DNA from: UBA2040 sp041751955
Lineage (GTDB): Bacteria > Bacteroidota > Bacteroidia > Flavobacteriales_D > Crocinitomicaceae
Direction of reading: 5' to 3'
NCBI GenBank assembly: GCA_041751955.1
Contig: JBGSIB010000059.1
Span: forward strand, 62,001-126,000
DNA length: 64,000 nucleotides
The number at the start of each line of letters is the position of its first letter. Position 1 is the stretch's first letter. Positions 18,694 through 26,410 of the stretch are shown in pieces. A model generated the notes under the pieces. The model was not told where the DNA came from. It did not search any database and saw only the letters and a program-made list of their open reading frames with translations. A program made the position numbers and the translations under genes.

Positions 18694-19326
18694 CTAAAAT
18701 TCCAGCACCTCAATTTTATTTCTATGAATAATGATCTTGCTTTCGCGCTCAAGACTTTTCAAGATGCGGGAAATAACAACTCTGGAGGTGTGCAAATCCA
18801 TGGCAACTTCCTGATGCGTGGTATTGATCATTTGATCTTTGCTGACGATGACTTTCTCACGTAAGTATTTCATGACACGATCGTGCATGTTCATAAATGC
18901 CAGACTATCAATAGAATGGAGCATTTCTGTAAAACGATTATTATAACTTTCAAACACGAAACTTCGCCAACTGCTGTAGTTTTGCAACCAAGCATCCATG
19001 TTTTCTACGGGAATCATCAACAATTCTGTATCGGCTTCAGCAACCGCGCGTATTTCACTTTTGGATTGACCAATACAACAGGTCAATGTCATGGCACATA
19101 CATCACCTTTTTCAATAAAATAAAGCAGAAGTTCGTCGCCTTGATCGTCTATTCTAGATATTTTTATCGCTCCAGATATGAGCAGAGGAATGTGTTTGAT
19201 GGTGTCTTCAAAGTCGATGAGAATTTCACCTTCTTTCACAAGTTTGTATACACCTTTCTCTAAGATTTCTTGTATAAGCTTTTCTTCAAAAAGATATCCG
19301 TAATTATCCCTGACTTTCTCCTCCAT
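18694..19326 (-). CDS. Crp/Fnr-family regulator of the sulfur locus, with three clustered cysteines
   Basis: A cyclic-nucleotide-binding-like domain (about 10-120) joins a winged helix-turn-helix (about 165-200, T-S-R-V-V-I-S-R-I-L recognition helix). Three cysteines, C77, C83 and C84, cluster in the strand where nucleotide-binding CRPs carry the phosphate cassette, which suggests thiol or persulfide sensing rather than cAMP binding. The recognition helix lacks the glutamate that CRP uses for GTGA. The gene overlaps the DUF983 gene by 23 bp and precedes tauE; a palindromic operator sits before the first gene of this transcript, so autoregulation is plausible. Confidence 0.88.
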   Translation of the reverse strand: MEEKVRDNYGYLFEEKLIQEILEKGVYKLVKEGEILIDFEDTIKHIPLLISGAIKISRIDDQGDELLLYFIEKGDVCAMTLTCCIGQSKSEIRAVAEADTELLMIPVENMDAWLQNYSSWRSFVFESYNNRFTEMLHSIDSLAFMNMHDRVMKYLREKVIVSKDQMINTTHQEVAMDLHTSRVVISRILKSLERESKIIIHRNKIEVLEF

Positions 19327-19705
19327 TCGATTCTTGGTGTTTTGCTTTGTCTTTTTGACCGTATTTAAAGAATAAATTTGCCCAAATTATTTTTGATAAG
19401 GGGTACATGAATGGCGCTGAGCCAATCAATCCCACCAAGATAGCGATTAAAGTGGCATTCCATGACGCATTCGGAAAGAAAAGGGAAATTGAAACCCAAA
19501 TGGTAACAAAAACGGCAACTCCCAGAGCATAAACAACATAATACGATCCCTGATAAAAACCAGGTTCAATGGAATATTTGAAATCACATTTGTCGCATTT
19601 TTCCTTCACGTTCGCCTTGAATATATTTCCTTCAAAGAAATCTCCCTCCTGACAATTAGGGCATTTCATCTTGACAACACTATAGAGTTTAGTTCCTTTT
19701 TTCAT
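19304..19705 (-). CDS. DUF983 family zinc-ribbon membrane protein
   Basis: Starting at the ATG at 19705, the 133-residue product has an N-terminal zinc-ribbon (C-P-N-C near 15-18 and C-D-K-C near 36-39), the family motif Y-S-I-E-P-G-F-Y-Q-G-S-Y-Y-V, and two membrane helices. A longer GTG start at 19768 must be rejected because it falls inside the promoter and operator. DUF983 proteins have no settled function but often sit near respiratory genes. It heads the transcript that continues with crp/fnr and tauE. Confidence 0.88.
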   Translation of the reverse strand: MKKGTKLYSVVKMKCPNCQEGDFFEGNIFKANVKEKCDKCDFKYSIEPGFYQGSYYVVYALGVAVFVTIWVSISLFFPNASWNATLIAILVGLIGSAPFMYPLSKIIWANLFFKYGQKDKAKHQESNGGESQG

Positions 19706-19724
19706 CTTAGGCAAATACTTTTTG

Positions 19725-19768
19725 CAAAGATAAGCGCTAAAGCTAATTTCTCCTGTAACAATTGTCAC
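19725..19768 (-). promoter_or_regulatory. predicted Crp/Fnr-activated promoter of DUF983-crp/fnr-tauE
   Basis: On the minus strand, GTGACAATTGTTAC (19768-19755) is followed by 22 bp and then TATCTTTG (19732-19725), a full TAnnTTTG match. The spacing is identical to that at 17.8 and 52.2 kb, and the spacer shares GAAATTAG with the 17.8-kb copy. The start codon lies 19 bp further. The regulator encoded in this operon, or the second Crp/Fnr at 51.6 kb, is the candidate binder. The palindrome also lies 51 bp before the divergent photolyase operon and could affect it. Confidence 0.75.
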
Positions 19769-19818
19769 TTTATGATTCTTTTCAACAAAATGAATGTTTT
19801 TTTGTTTTTTATAATTAC

Positions 19819-20925
19819 ATGAATAATTCCATCATTTTTGAAACAGATTATATAAAAATTCTCGAAAAAATAGAAAAAATTCAAGCCGTAGAATACGGTC
19901 TAACGAGAAATTACATCAATGGAGCCGTAACCTATTTATCGCCTTACATTTCTCGAGGTGTTATTTCTACTAAGCAAGTTTATGCTAGTTGTTTAGAATT
20001 GGGATTCAAGCCAGAAAGCATGGAGAAATTGATTCAAGAATTGGCTTGGCGCGACTACTGGCAACTGATTTGGATGGAGAAAGGAAATGCAATTGATTCG
20101 GATTTAAAAAATAAGCAAGAGGGCGTTGAAAACAACTCCATTTCTGAAGCTTTTTTGAATTGTTCTACCGGTATTTTAGCCATTGATCGGGCTTTGGAAA
20201 ATTTTTATGAAACGGGTTATTTGCACAATCATGTGCGCATGTATATCGCTTCCATGTCGACGAATATTGCGAAAAGTCACTGGCACAAACCGGCGCAGTG
20301 GATGTATTATCATTTGCTAGATGGGGATTGGGCAAGCAATGCTTTGAGTTGGCAATGGGTTTGTGGTGCCAATAGCGGAAAACTTTATTTTGCGAATCAA
20401 GAGAATATCGATAAACATTGCCGGACACAGCAATGGAAATCCTACTTGGATTTGCCTTATGATGAACTTTCTAAAATACCCGTTCCAACTGAACTTCGGA
20501 CATTGGTTGAGCTTGATTTAAAAACGGGATTACCCACACCGCCACAAGTTAATCTAAATCGAGAATTGCCAACATTCATGTACACCTGGTACAACCTTGA
20601 TCCCAAATGGCGAATAGAAACAAAAGGAAATCGAATTTTAATACTAGAACCGTCTCATTTTCAGAAATATCCAATTTCGCCAAAATCCATGCAGTTTATG
20701 CTTGACCTAGCCAAAAACATTCCTGATATCCAGGTTTTTGTTGGTGAATTTGCTGATTTTTGTCAAACATTTAATTCGGAAAACATGTATTTTAAGGAGC
20801 ATCCAACCAATATGCATTTTGCTGGAATTCAAGATGATAGAGATTGGATGACGAGCGTAAAGGGATATCACGCCTCGTTTTTCACCTTCTGGAAAAAAGC
20901 AAGAAAGGAGTTGATTTTTTCTTGA
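19819..20925 (+). CDS. photolyase-like FAD-binding domain protein lacking the usual N-terminal domain
   Basis: From the ATG at 19819 the product has 368 residues. Its first 220 residues carry the FAD-binding half of photolyases and cryptochromes: Y-x-S-P-Y-I-S-R-G near 38-46, E-L-A-W-R-D-Y-W near 74-81, H-N-H-V-R-M near 133-138 and W-Q-W-V-C-G near 174. The alpha/beta antenna domain that normally comes first is missing. The remaining 140 residues contain an I-L-I-L-E-P-x-H-F stretch that resembles the antenna domain's core, so the order may be reversed. It starts a + strand operon; its stop overlaps the next photolyase gene by 4 bp. Repair or light sensing is inferred from the family. Confidence 0.8.
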   Translation: MNNSIIFETDYIKILEKIEKIQAVEYGLTRNYINGAVTYLSPYISRGVISTKQVYASCLELGFKPESMEKLIQELAWRDYWQLIWMEKGNAIDSDLKNKQEGVENNSISEAFLNCSTGILAIDRALENFYETGYLHNHVRMYIASMSTNIAKSHWHKPAQWMYYHLLDGDWASNALSWQWVCGANSGKLYFANQENIDKHCRTQQWKSYLDLPYDELSKIPVPTELRTLVELDLKTGLPTPPQVNLNRELPTFMYTWYNLDPKWRIETKGNRILILEPSHFQKYPISPKSMQFMLDLAKNIPDIQVFVGEFADFCQTFNSENMYFKEHPTNMHFAGIQDDRDWMTSVKGYHASFFTFWKKARKELIFS

Positions 20926-22412
20926 AAACCAAAATAAATATAGTTTGGTTGAAACGCGATTTGCGCACACATGACCATTTGCCTTTTCAAAGGGCTGAAA
21001 ATGCTGGTTTGCCCTACATTCCCATGTTTATTTTCGAACCGAAAATCATTTCTTATCCAGATACTTCTTTGCGTCATTTACAGTTTCAATATCACTCTTT
21101 AATGGCGATGAATGAGCGATTAGAGCCTGCAAATCAATCGCTTACTATCTGTTATGCTGAGGCAGAAAATGTCTTTCAAAAAATATTCGATGATTTCGAT
21201 GTTCAAAATATTTGGTCCTACCAAGAAAGCGGAACGCAACTCACCTACGAAAGAGACAAGCGGATAAAACAGCTTTTGACTGAGAAGAAAATAGTTTGGG
21301 AAGAATTTCAAAGAGACGGCATCGTTAGAGGCATTCGTCATAGAGAAGGATGGGAAAAAATATGGTTCAAAACAATGCACGAGCCGATTGTTTCGAACGT
21401 TTATAGTAAAAATAATAAAGTTGATTGGGTGAATTCCTTTCCGCTTCCGACCCAATCACGAGAAGACTTCGAGAAATATTCGATAAGCTATCAACCTGCT
21501 GGTGAGTTAAATGCATTCCGTTATTTAAAGTCTTTTGCTGAGGAAAGAGGTTTTCTCTACAACAAACATATTTCTAAACCAACCGAAAGCAGAAAGAGCT
21601 GCGGTAGAATTTCTCCGTATATCGCTTGGGGGAATATTTCCGTTAAACAAGCGTACCAATTTTTTATTTCTCACCCGAATTATCCAAAGCGAAAAAGAGC
21701 ATTTCAAGGGATTTTAACGCGTTTGCATTGGCATTGTCACTTCATCCAAAAGTTTGAAGTGGAGTGTGCATATGAAACTCAATGCGTCAATCGAGGTTTT
21801 GAATTGTTGGAAAGAAATAAGAACGAAGAATGGATTCAGGCGTGGAAAGATGGAAAAACGGGTTATCCGCTAGTTGATGCCAATATGCGCTGCGTGAAAG
21901 AAACAGGTTGGATCAATTTTCGCATGCGGGCAATGGTGGTTTCTGTTCTTTGTCATAACCTCGACCAAGACTGGCGTTCGGGCGTTTATCATTTGGCGCA
22001 ACAATTCTTAGATTACGAACCGGGAATTCATTATCCACAATTTCAGATGCAAGCGGGGACAACGGGAATCAATACGATAAGGATGTATAATCCTGTGAAA
22101 CAATCGAAAGATTACGATCCAGAAGGGGTTTTTATAAAAAAATGGGTTCCTGAACTACGCGATGTGCCCGCAGCTTTTATTCACGAACCGTGGACCATGA
22201 CAACGATGGATCAAGAGTTTTGCGGTGTTCATATCGGAAAAGATTATCCAGCCCCGTTGGTTGATTTACAAAGCAGTATGAAAAGCGCGACGGAGAAAAT
22301 TTATGGACACAAAAAGAATGAAATGGTGCAACAAGAAAAGCAGCGAATAGTTGTTACACATACCAAGAACATGGCGAGAAGGAGAATATCTAAAACAAAG
22401 AAAACGAAGTAA
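20922..22412 (+). CDS. cryptochrome/deoxyribodipyrimidine photolyase family protein
   Basis: A complete photolyase-type protein of 496 residues. The antenna domain starts with I-V-W-L-K-R-D-L-R; the FAD-binding domain contains S-P-Y-I-A-W-G, L-x-W-H-C-H-F, Y-P-L-V-D-A-N-M-R and N-F-R-M-R. It should repair UV-induced pyrimidine dimers in the light, or sense blue light. I place the start at the TTG of 20922: AAAGGAG at 20904-20910 is well spaced, and TTGA overlaps the previous stop codon. A basic tail (last 30 residues) may help DNA binding. The flavin reductase gene begins directly after its stop codon. Confidence 0.9.
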   Translation: MKTKINIVWLKRDLRTHDHLPFQRAENAGLPYIPMFIFEPKIISYPDTSLRHLQFQYHSLMAMNERLEPANQSLTICYAEAENVFQKIFDDFDVQNIWSYQESGTQLTYERDKRIKQLLTEKKIVWEEFQRDGIVRGIRHREGWEKIWFKTMHEPIVSNVYSKNNKVDWVNSFPLPTQSREDFEKYSISYQPAGELNAFRYLKSFAEERGFLYNKHISKPTESRKSCGRISPYIAWGNISVKQAYQFFISHPNYPKRKRAFQGILTRLHWHCHFIQKFEVECAYETQCVNRGFELLERNKNEEWIQAWKDGKTGYPLVDANMRCVKETGWINFRMRAMVVSVLCHNLDQDWRSGVYHLAQQFLDYEPGIHYPQFQMQAGTTGINTIRMYNPVKQSKDYDPEGVFIKKWVPELRDVPAAFIHEPWTMTTMDQEFCGVHIGKDYPAPLVDLQSSMKSATEKIYGHKKNEMVQQEKQRIVVTHTKNMARRRISKTKKTK

Positions 22413-23054
22413 ATGCATTGGACAAAAGAAGACATAGAGCAAGAAAAAAAAGTTTTTCGATTGAATTTAATCAATGGAATTACCGGCGCAAAACCTGCTA
22501 ATTTAATCGGAACAATAGATAAACAAGGAAATAATAATCTGGCCATTTTTAGTTCGGTCGTACATTTGGGCAGTCATCCTGCGCTTTTGGGTATGATTGT
22601 CCGTCCTGCAGGTGAAGTTCCCCGAAATACCTACGAAAACATAAAAGAAACTGGGTTTTATACGATTAATCATGTTGGAGAAGATTTCATAGAAAAGGCA
22701 CATTTCACTTCGGCTAAATTTGAAAAAGAAGTGTCTGAATTTGATCGTTGTGGGCTAACTGCAGAATTCAAAAATGATTTTTTCGCGCCATTTGTTATGG
22801 AAAGCAAAGTGCAAATCGGGTTGCGGTATGTTCAAGAAATCCCAATAGAATTGAACGGAACTCTACTTTTAATTGGCCAAATAGAGCATATTTTTCTACC
22901 AGACCAATCTGTGGATGATGAAGGACATTTGAACTTGGAATTTACCGAAAGCGCTGCTGTTTCGGGCTTGAATACGTATTACACCATGCAGAAAAAAGCT
23001 AAATTTCCGTATGCTAGAGAGAACGAAGTGCCTAATTTTAAAGTCAAAGCATGA
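22413..23054 (+). CDS. flavin reductase family protein
   Basis: A 213-residue flavin-binding protein of the FMN-binding split-barrel flavin reductase type, with A-K-P-A-N-L-I-G-T-I-D near 26-36 and S-S-V-V-H-L-G-S-H-P-A-L-L-G near 47-60. Such proteins bind FMN and reduce free flavins or act as small oxidoreductases. It begins at the base after the photolyase stop codon and its own stop overlaps the DUF2256 gene by ATGA, so it belongs to the photolyase operon, where it might supply or reduce flavin for these enzymes. Confidence 0.85.
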   Translation: MHWTKEDIEQEKKVFRLNLINGITGAKPANLIGTIDKQGNNNLAIFSSVVHLGSHPALLGMIVRPAGEVPRNTYENIKETGFYTINHVGEDFIEKAHFTSAKFEKEVSEFDRCGLTAEFKNDFFAPFVMESKVQIGLRYVQEIPIELNGTLLLIGQIEHIFLPDQSVDDEGHLNLEFTESAAVSGLNTYYTMQKKAKFPYARENEVPNFKVKA

Positions 23055-23191
23055 AGAAAAGTCAACTTCCCGTAAAAATATGTTTGACTTGTGGTTTGCC
23101 CTTTTCTTGGCGAAAGAAATGGGAGAAAAATTGGGATGAAGTGAAATATTGTGGTGAAAAATGCCGAAGAAATAAAACCAAGCATGACTGA
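23051..23191 (+). CDS. DUF2256 zinc-ribbon small protein
   Basis: A 46-residue protein with two cysteine pairs (C11-x2-C14 and C34-x3-C38) and the family core P-F-x-W-R-K-K-W-E-K-N-W-D-E-V-K-Y-C. DUF2256 genes are often found beside photolyase or cryptochrome genes, and this copy sits between a flavin reductase and a photolyase. The start overlaps the reductase stop (ATGA) and the last 8 bp overlap the next start. The zinc site is inferred from the cysteine spacing; no biochemical role is established for the family as far as I know. Confidence 0.88.
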   Translation: MKKSQLPVKICLTCGLPFSWRKKWEKNWDEVKYCGEKCRRNKTKHD

Positions 23192-24665
23192 AATAAACCT
23201 TGTTTTTCCAAATCAATTATTCGCTAATTCAGAACAATTGAAGAATGGTTTTCCTGTCTATTTAGTGGAAGAATCTTTGTTTTTTACGCAATTTGCTTTT
23301 CACAAACAAAAACTCGCTTACCATCGTACCAGCATGAAGTTTTATGAAGATTATCTAATTCAAAGAGGATTTGAAGTTAAATATATCGACGCTGTGCAGG
23401 AAACAAGCGATACCCGAAAACTTATTCCCTTTTTAAACACGAAAGGAATTGAGAAAATACATTTCACGGAACCATCGGATAATTGGCTAGAAAAGAGGCT
23501 GCTACAAAGAGCAAAAACGGAAGGTATCGAATTGAAAGCTTATGCAAGTCCACAATGGCTGAACACACGCCAAGACTTAAAAACGTTTTTCCGTTCCGAC
23601 AAAAAGAAATTTTTCCAAACCTCATTTTACCAGGCGGAACGCAAACGATTGAATTTGCTTTTGGATGACAAAAATCAACCCTTGGGCGGCAAGTGGTCCT
23701 TTGATGATGAAAACCGATTGCGTTACCCAAAAGGTAAAACTCCTCCTTTGATTCGTCAAGAAGAACCGAGCGAATATTTCAAGGAGGCTTGTATTTATGT
23801 CGAAAGATATTTTCCGAATAACCCAGGAAAACTGGGTGAAAACCCGATTTATCCGTTTGATTTTGAATCGTCAGAAGAATGGTTTCGACGTTTTCTAGAA
23901 GAACGATTTCACGATTTTGGAACCTACGAAGATGCGATAGTTTTCAAAGAAAAATTCTTGAATCACAGTGTGTTAACACCTATGCTGAACAGCGGTTTAC
24001 TCACGCCAGCTTATGTTTTGCAAGAAGTGATTGATTATGCGAATAAAAGTCAAATTCCTATAAATTCCACCGAAGGATTTGTTCGTCAGATAATAGGCTG
24101 GCGCGAATTTATCAGAGGAGTTTATCTGGCAAAAGGAGTAGAGGAGCGCACTAAAAATTATTGGGGTTTTACACGAAAAATTCCACCTTCGTTTTATACA
24201 GGGGAAACGGGAATACTTCCCATTGATGAAACCATTAAAAAATTACTAGAAACAGGTTATTGTCATCACATTGAGCGCTTGATGGTTTTGGGAAACTTCA
24301 TGCTGCTTTGCGAATTTGATCCAGACGAAGTTTATCGCTGGTTTATGGAACTTTTTATTGATGCTTATGATTGGGTAATGGTGCCCAATATTTATGGAAT
24401 GAGCCAATTTGCCGATGGAGGATTGACGTCGACCAAGCCTTATATCAGTAGCAGTAACTATTTGATAAAAATGTCAGATTATCCAAAAGGTGACTGGCAA
24501 AAAACGTGGGACGGCTTGTATTGGCAATTCATTGCTAATCATCGCGATTTCTTTGAGAAAAATCCACGTTTGGGCATGATGGTCAGAGTGTGGGATAAAA
24601 TGGATGAAACAAAAAAAGACGAACATCTCAATTTTGCTCGTCTTTTTTTAGGTAATCTTATTTAA
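23184..24665 (+). CDS. FeS-BCP-type photolyase/cryptochrome homologue without the Fe-S cysteines
   Basis: This 493-residue protein belongs to the third, prokaryotic branch of the photolyase superfamily (FeS-BCP/PhrB/CryB). The class-specific parts are clear: N-L-V-F-P-N-Q-L at the start, I-G-W-R-E-F-I-R-G near 320, Y-C-H-H-I-E-R-L-M, and F-A-D-G-G-L-T-S-T-K-P-Y. In Fe-S members the following segment holds a C-x2-C and a further cysteine; here it reads S-D-Y-P-K-G-D-W-Q-K-T-W-D-G-L-Y-W, so those ligands are gone. The start is the ATG at 23184, overlapping the DUF2256 stop. A strong hairpin lies inside the last codons. Confidence 0.88.
   Translation: MTEINLVFPNQLFANSEQLKNGFPVYLVEESLFFTQFAFHKQKLAYHRTSMKFYEDYLIQRGFEVKYIDAVQETSDTRKLIPFLNTKGIEKIHFTEPSDNWLEKRLLQRAKTEGIELKAYASPQWLNTRQDLKTFFRSDKKKFFQTSFYQAERKRLNLLLDDKNQPLGGKWSFDDENRLRYPKGKTPPLIRQEEPSEYFKEACIYVERYFPNNPGKLGENPIYPFDFESSEEWFRRFLEERFHDFGTYEDAIVFKEKFLNHSVLTPMLNSGLLTPAYVLQEVIDYANKSQIPINSTEGFVRQIIGWREFIRGVYLAKGVEERTKNYWGFTRKIPPSFYTGETGILPIDETIKKLLETGYCHHIERLMVLGNFMLLCEFDPDEVYRWFMELFIDAYDWVMVPNIYGMSQFADGGLTSTKPYISSSNYLIKMSDYPKGDWQKTWDGLYWQFIANHRDFFEKNPRLGMMVRVWDKMDETKKDEHLNFARLFLGNLI
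24611..24649. terminator. bidirectional intrinsic terminator inside the end of the photolyase gene
   Basis: A perfect 12-bp inverted repeat (24611-24622 with 24638-24649; core AGACGA/TCGTCT) with a 15-nt loop is flanked by seven A on one side and seven T on the other, so it could terminate transcripts from both directions. It lies 14 bp before the end of the photolyase coding sequence and about 25 bp beyond the stop of the converging gene at 24675. It suits the minus-strand metal-efflux operon; for the plus strand it would release an mRNA lacking the stop codon. Confidence 0.75.
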
Positions 24666-24674
24666 ATCAATGAA

Positions 24675-25187
24675 TTAATCCTCGTCTTCCTCGTCTTCCT
24701 CGTCTAGGTCAGCGCCATTTACATTTGCATCTGGGTTTGCTGATGCTCCTGTTCTTATTTCGGTGTGGCGAATTTCACCGCCGCTGGTGCCCACCATTTT
24801 ACCAGAAACTACCGTAACAATTCCCAATAACAATGTGGCGATAACCGTGATTTTTGCAAAAGCATGTTTTTTCATCATGAAGAAGAAGGCCAGCAGTGAT
24901 AAGACACCCAAAGTGATGGAGAGAATTAAAAATGTTTCGCCCATTTCTTCGTGGGTATGAATCAATTTTTCACTCACACCTGGAAGATCTTCTACAACTT
25001 CTTCAGCACCTTCTCCTGTAAAAAAGGCAACAACTGCCGTGATAGAAGAGAAAATGTAAATACCTAAAGCCGTTTGTTTTATCAAGTCTTTTTTTAACAA
25101 AATACCGATAATTAAAACCAAGGTTCCTATGATTCCACCAACAATGGGAAGGTGGTTGACGATTAAATGTAAATGTGCTCCGTTCAT
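24675..25187 (-). CDS. four-helix membrane protein downstream of the RND efflux genes
   Basis: A 170-residue membrane protein with four hydrophobic segments in its first 135 residues, early histidines (G-A-H-L-H-L-I-V-N-H-L-P-I) and a strongly acidic tail of D and E. The N-terminal His-rich pattern recalls DUF2231-like membrane proteins that may bind haem or metal, but I am not certain of the family. It comes 58 bp after the membrane-fusion gene of the metal-efflux operon, so a role in metal handling is likely. The acidic tail could bind cations. Confidence 0.75.
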   Translation of the reverse strand: MNGAHLHLIVNHLPIVGGIIGTLVLIIGILLKKDLIKQTALGIYIFSSITAVVAFFTGEGAEEVVEDLPGVSEKLIHTHEEMGETFLILSITLGVLSLLAFFFMMKKHAFAKITVIATLLLGIVTVVSGKMVGTSGGEIRHTEIRTGASANPDANVNGADLDEEDEEDED

Positions 25188-25245
25188 AATATTATTTTTT
25201 TTTAGAATTTGCTATTCATTTTTCAGAAATGGCAGTGTTTTTGGA

Positions 25246-26409
25246 CTATTGCTGTATTAGATTAAAAGCTCCCTCAACCACAAATTCGCTAGATTTCAAC
25301 GATTCAGTGTCCGACAAAATTTTAGTGAAATTATCTGTCGTTTCTCCGACTTTCAATTCAATTCTTTTGAAAGTATATTTTTTGCCATTAGTAACTTTGA
25401 CCAAGGCATAATATTTGCCATCCAATTCAACCAAAGCTTCAGAAGGCAAAGCATACGATTCCATTTGTGAAGTTTGGATTTCGGCTTCTACATACATTCC
25501 TGGCGTGAAAAGCTTGGACATTTCTTCGTTGGCCAAATGGCAATGTACATTTACCGTACGTTTAATCGGATCGATGGCCTTGTTGATGAGATAAATACTT
25601 GCAAAATACTCTGTTTCATCATTTTGCAATTTGAATTTCACCACTTGCCCCACTTTAATGTTCATCAAATCTTGTTCGAAAATCTTGAGTTCGATATGCA
25701 TGTGATCCACACTCATTATGGTAACTGCAACGTCGGAAGGATTAAGAAACATTCCGCGCGTCGCGTTCACATCTGTTATGTAACCAGAAATAGGGGAAGC
25801 GATGGAAATCGTAGTTCTAATATTTGTTTCCGAGATAGAATTGGGTGAAATATTCATTAAGTCTAATCGCTTTTTCAACGCCTCGAATCTCGCATAGGTC
25901 ATTTTGTAATCAGACTCTGCACGCGAATATGTTTTCTGTGAACTCACATTGTCTTTGGCCAAGTCTTTTTGACGTTCGTAATCTTGTTTCAAGTAACTCA
26001 GCTGACTTTTGGCTTCCAAATAGTCTTGTTGAACCTGAATATAATCCGGATTTTCCAGTACAAATAAGGTTTGTCCCTTGGAGACATATTGCCCTGGTAG
26101 CAATTGAATATTCTTAACGTATCCACCAAAATAAGCACTTACAGTTGACTTGTTTTCTGGTGGCACATCAAACATTCCATTGGATTTAATGGTTCCATTG
26201 AAACTTTGCTTCGTCATTTTTCCTAGTTTCAATTTGCCAGTTTCAAATTGCTTTTCACTCAAAGTGACTATGCTTTCTGTGATATCCGCTTTGGTTTCGG
26301 TAGCTTCCTTTGCAGGGTCTGAACCACATGAACTCATAAACAGGATGACAGTGAAAAAGGGTAAAAACCTTAAAGGGAAAGAGGATTGTATATTGAACTG
26401 TTTTTTCAT
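25246..26409 (-). CDS. RND efflux periplasmic adaptor (CusB/CzcB-type)
   Basis: The 387-residue membrane-fusion protein has a lipoprotein-type signal (M-S-S-C near 25-28), a barrel-sandwich half (G-G-Y-V-K-N-I-Q-L-L-P-G-Q-Y-V near 91-105), a helical hairpin around 120-190 and the second half I-S-G-Y-I-T-D-V-N near 208. It should link the inner-membrane RND pump to the outer-membrane channel encoded as one polypeptide just upstream. One base separates its start from the pump gene's stop. The C-terminus lacks the long metal-binding region of some CzcB proteins. Confidence 0.92.
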   Translation of the reverse strand: MKKQFNIQSSFPLRFLPFFTVILFMSSCGSDPAKEATETKADITESIVTLSEKQFETGKLKLGKMTKQSFNGTIKSNGMFDVPPENKSTVSAYFGGYVKNIQLLPGQYVSKGQTLFVLENPDYIQVQQDYLEAKSQLSYLKQDYERQKDLAKDNVSSQKTYSRAESDYKMTYARFEALKKRLDLMNISPNSISETNIRTTISIASPISGYITDVNATRGMFLNPSDVAVTIMSVDHMHIELKIFEQDLMNIKVGQVVKFKLQNDETEYFASIYLINKAIDPIKRTVNVHCHLANEEMSKLFTPGMYVEAEIQTSQMESYALPSEALVELDGKYYALVKVTNGKKYTFKRIELKVGETTDNFTKILSDTESLKSSEFVVEGAFNLIQQ

Positions 26410-26410
26410 C

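Noticed and set aside
19706..19768. GTG start at 19768 for the DUF983 gene
   Set aside because: That segment contains a palindromic operator and a full -7 promoter element, so the start is the ATG at 19705.
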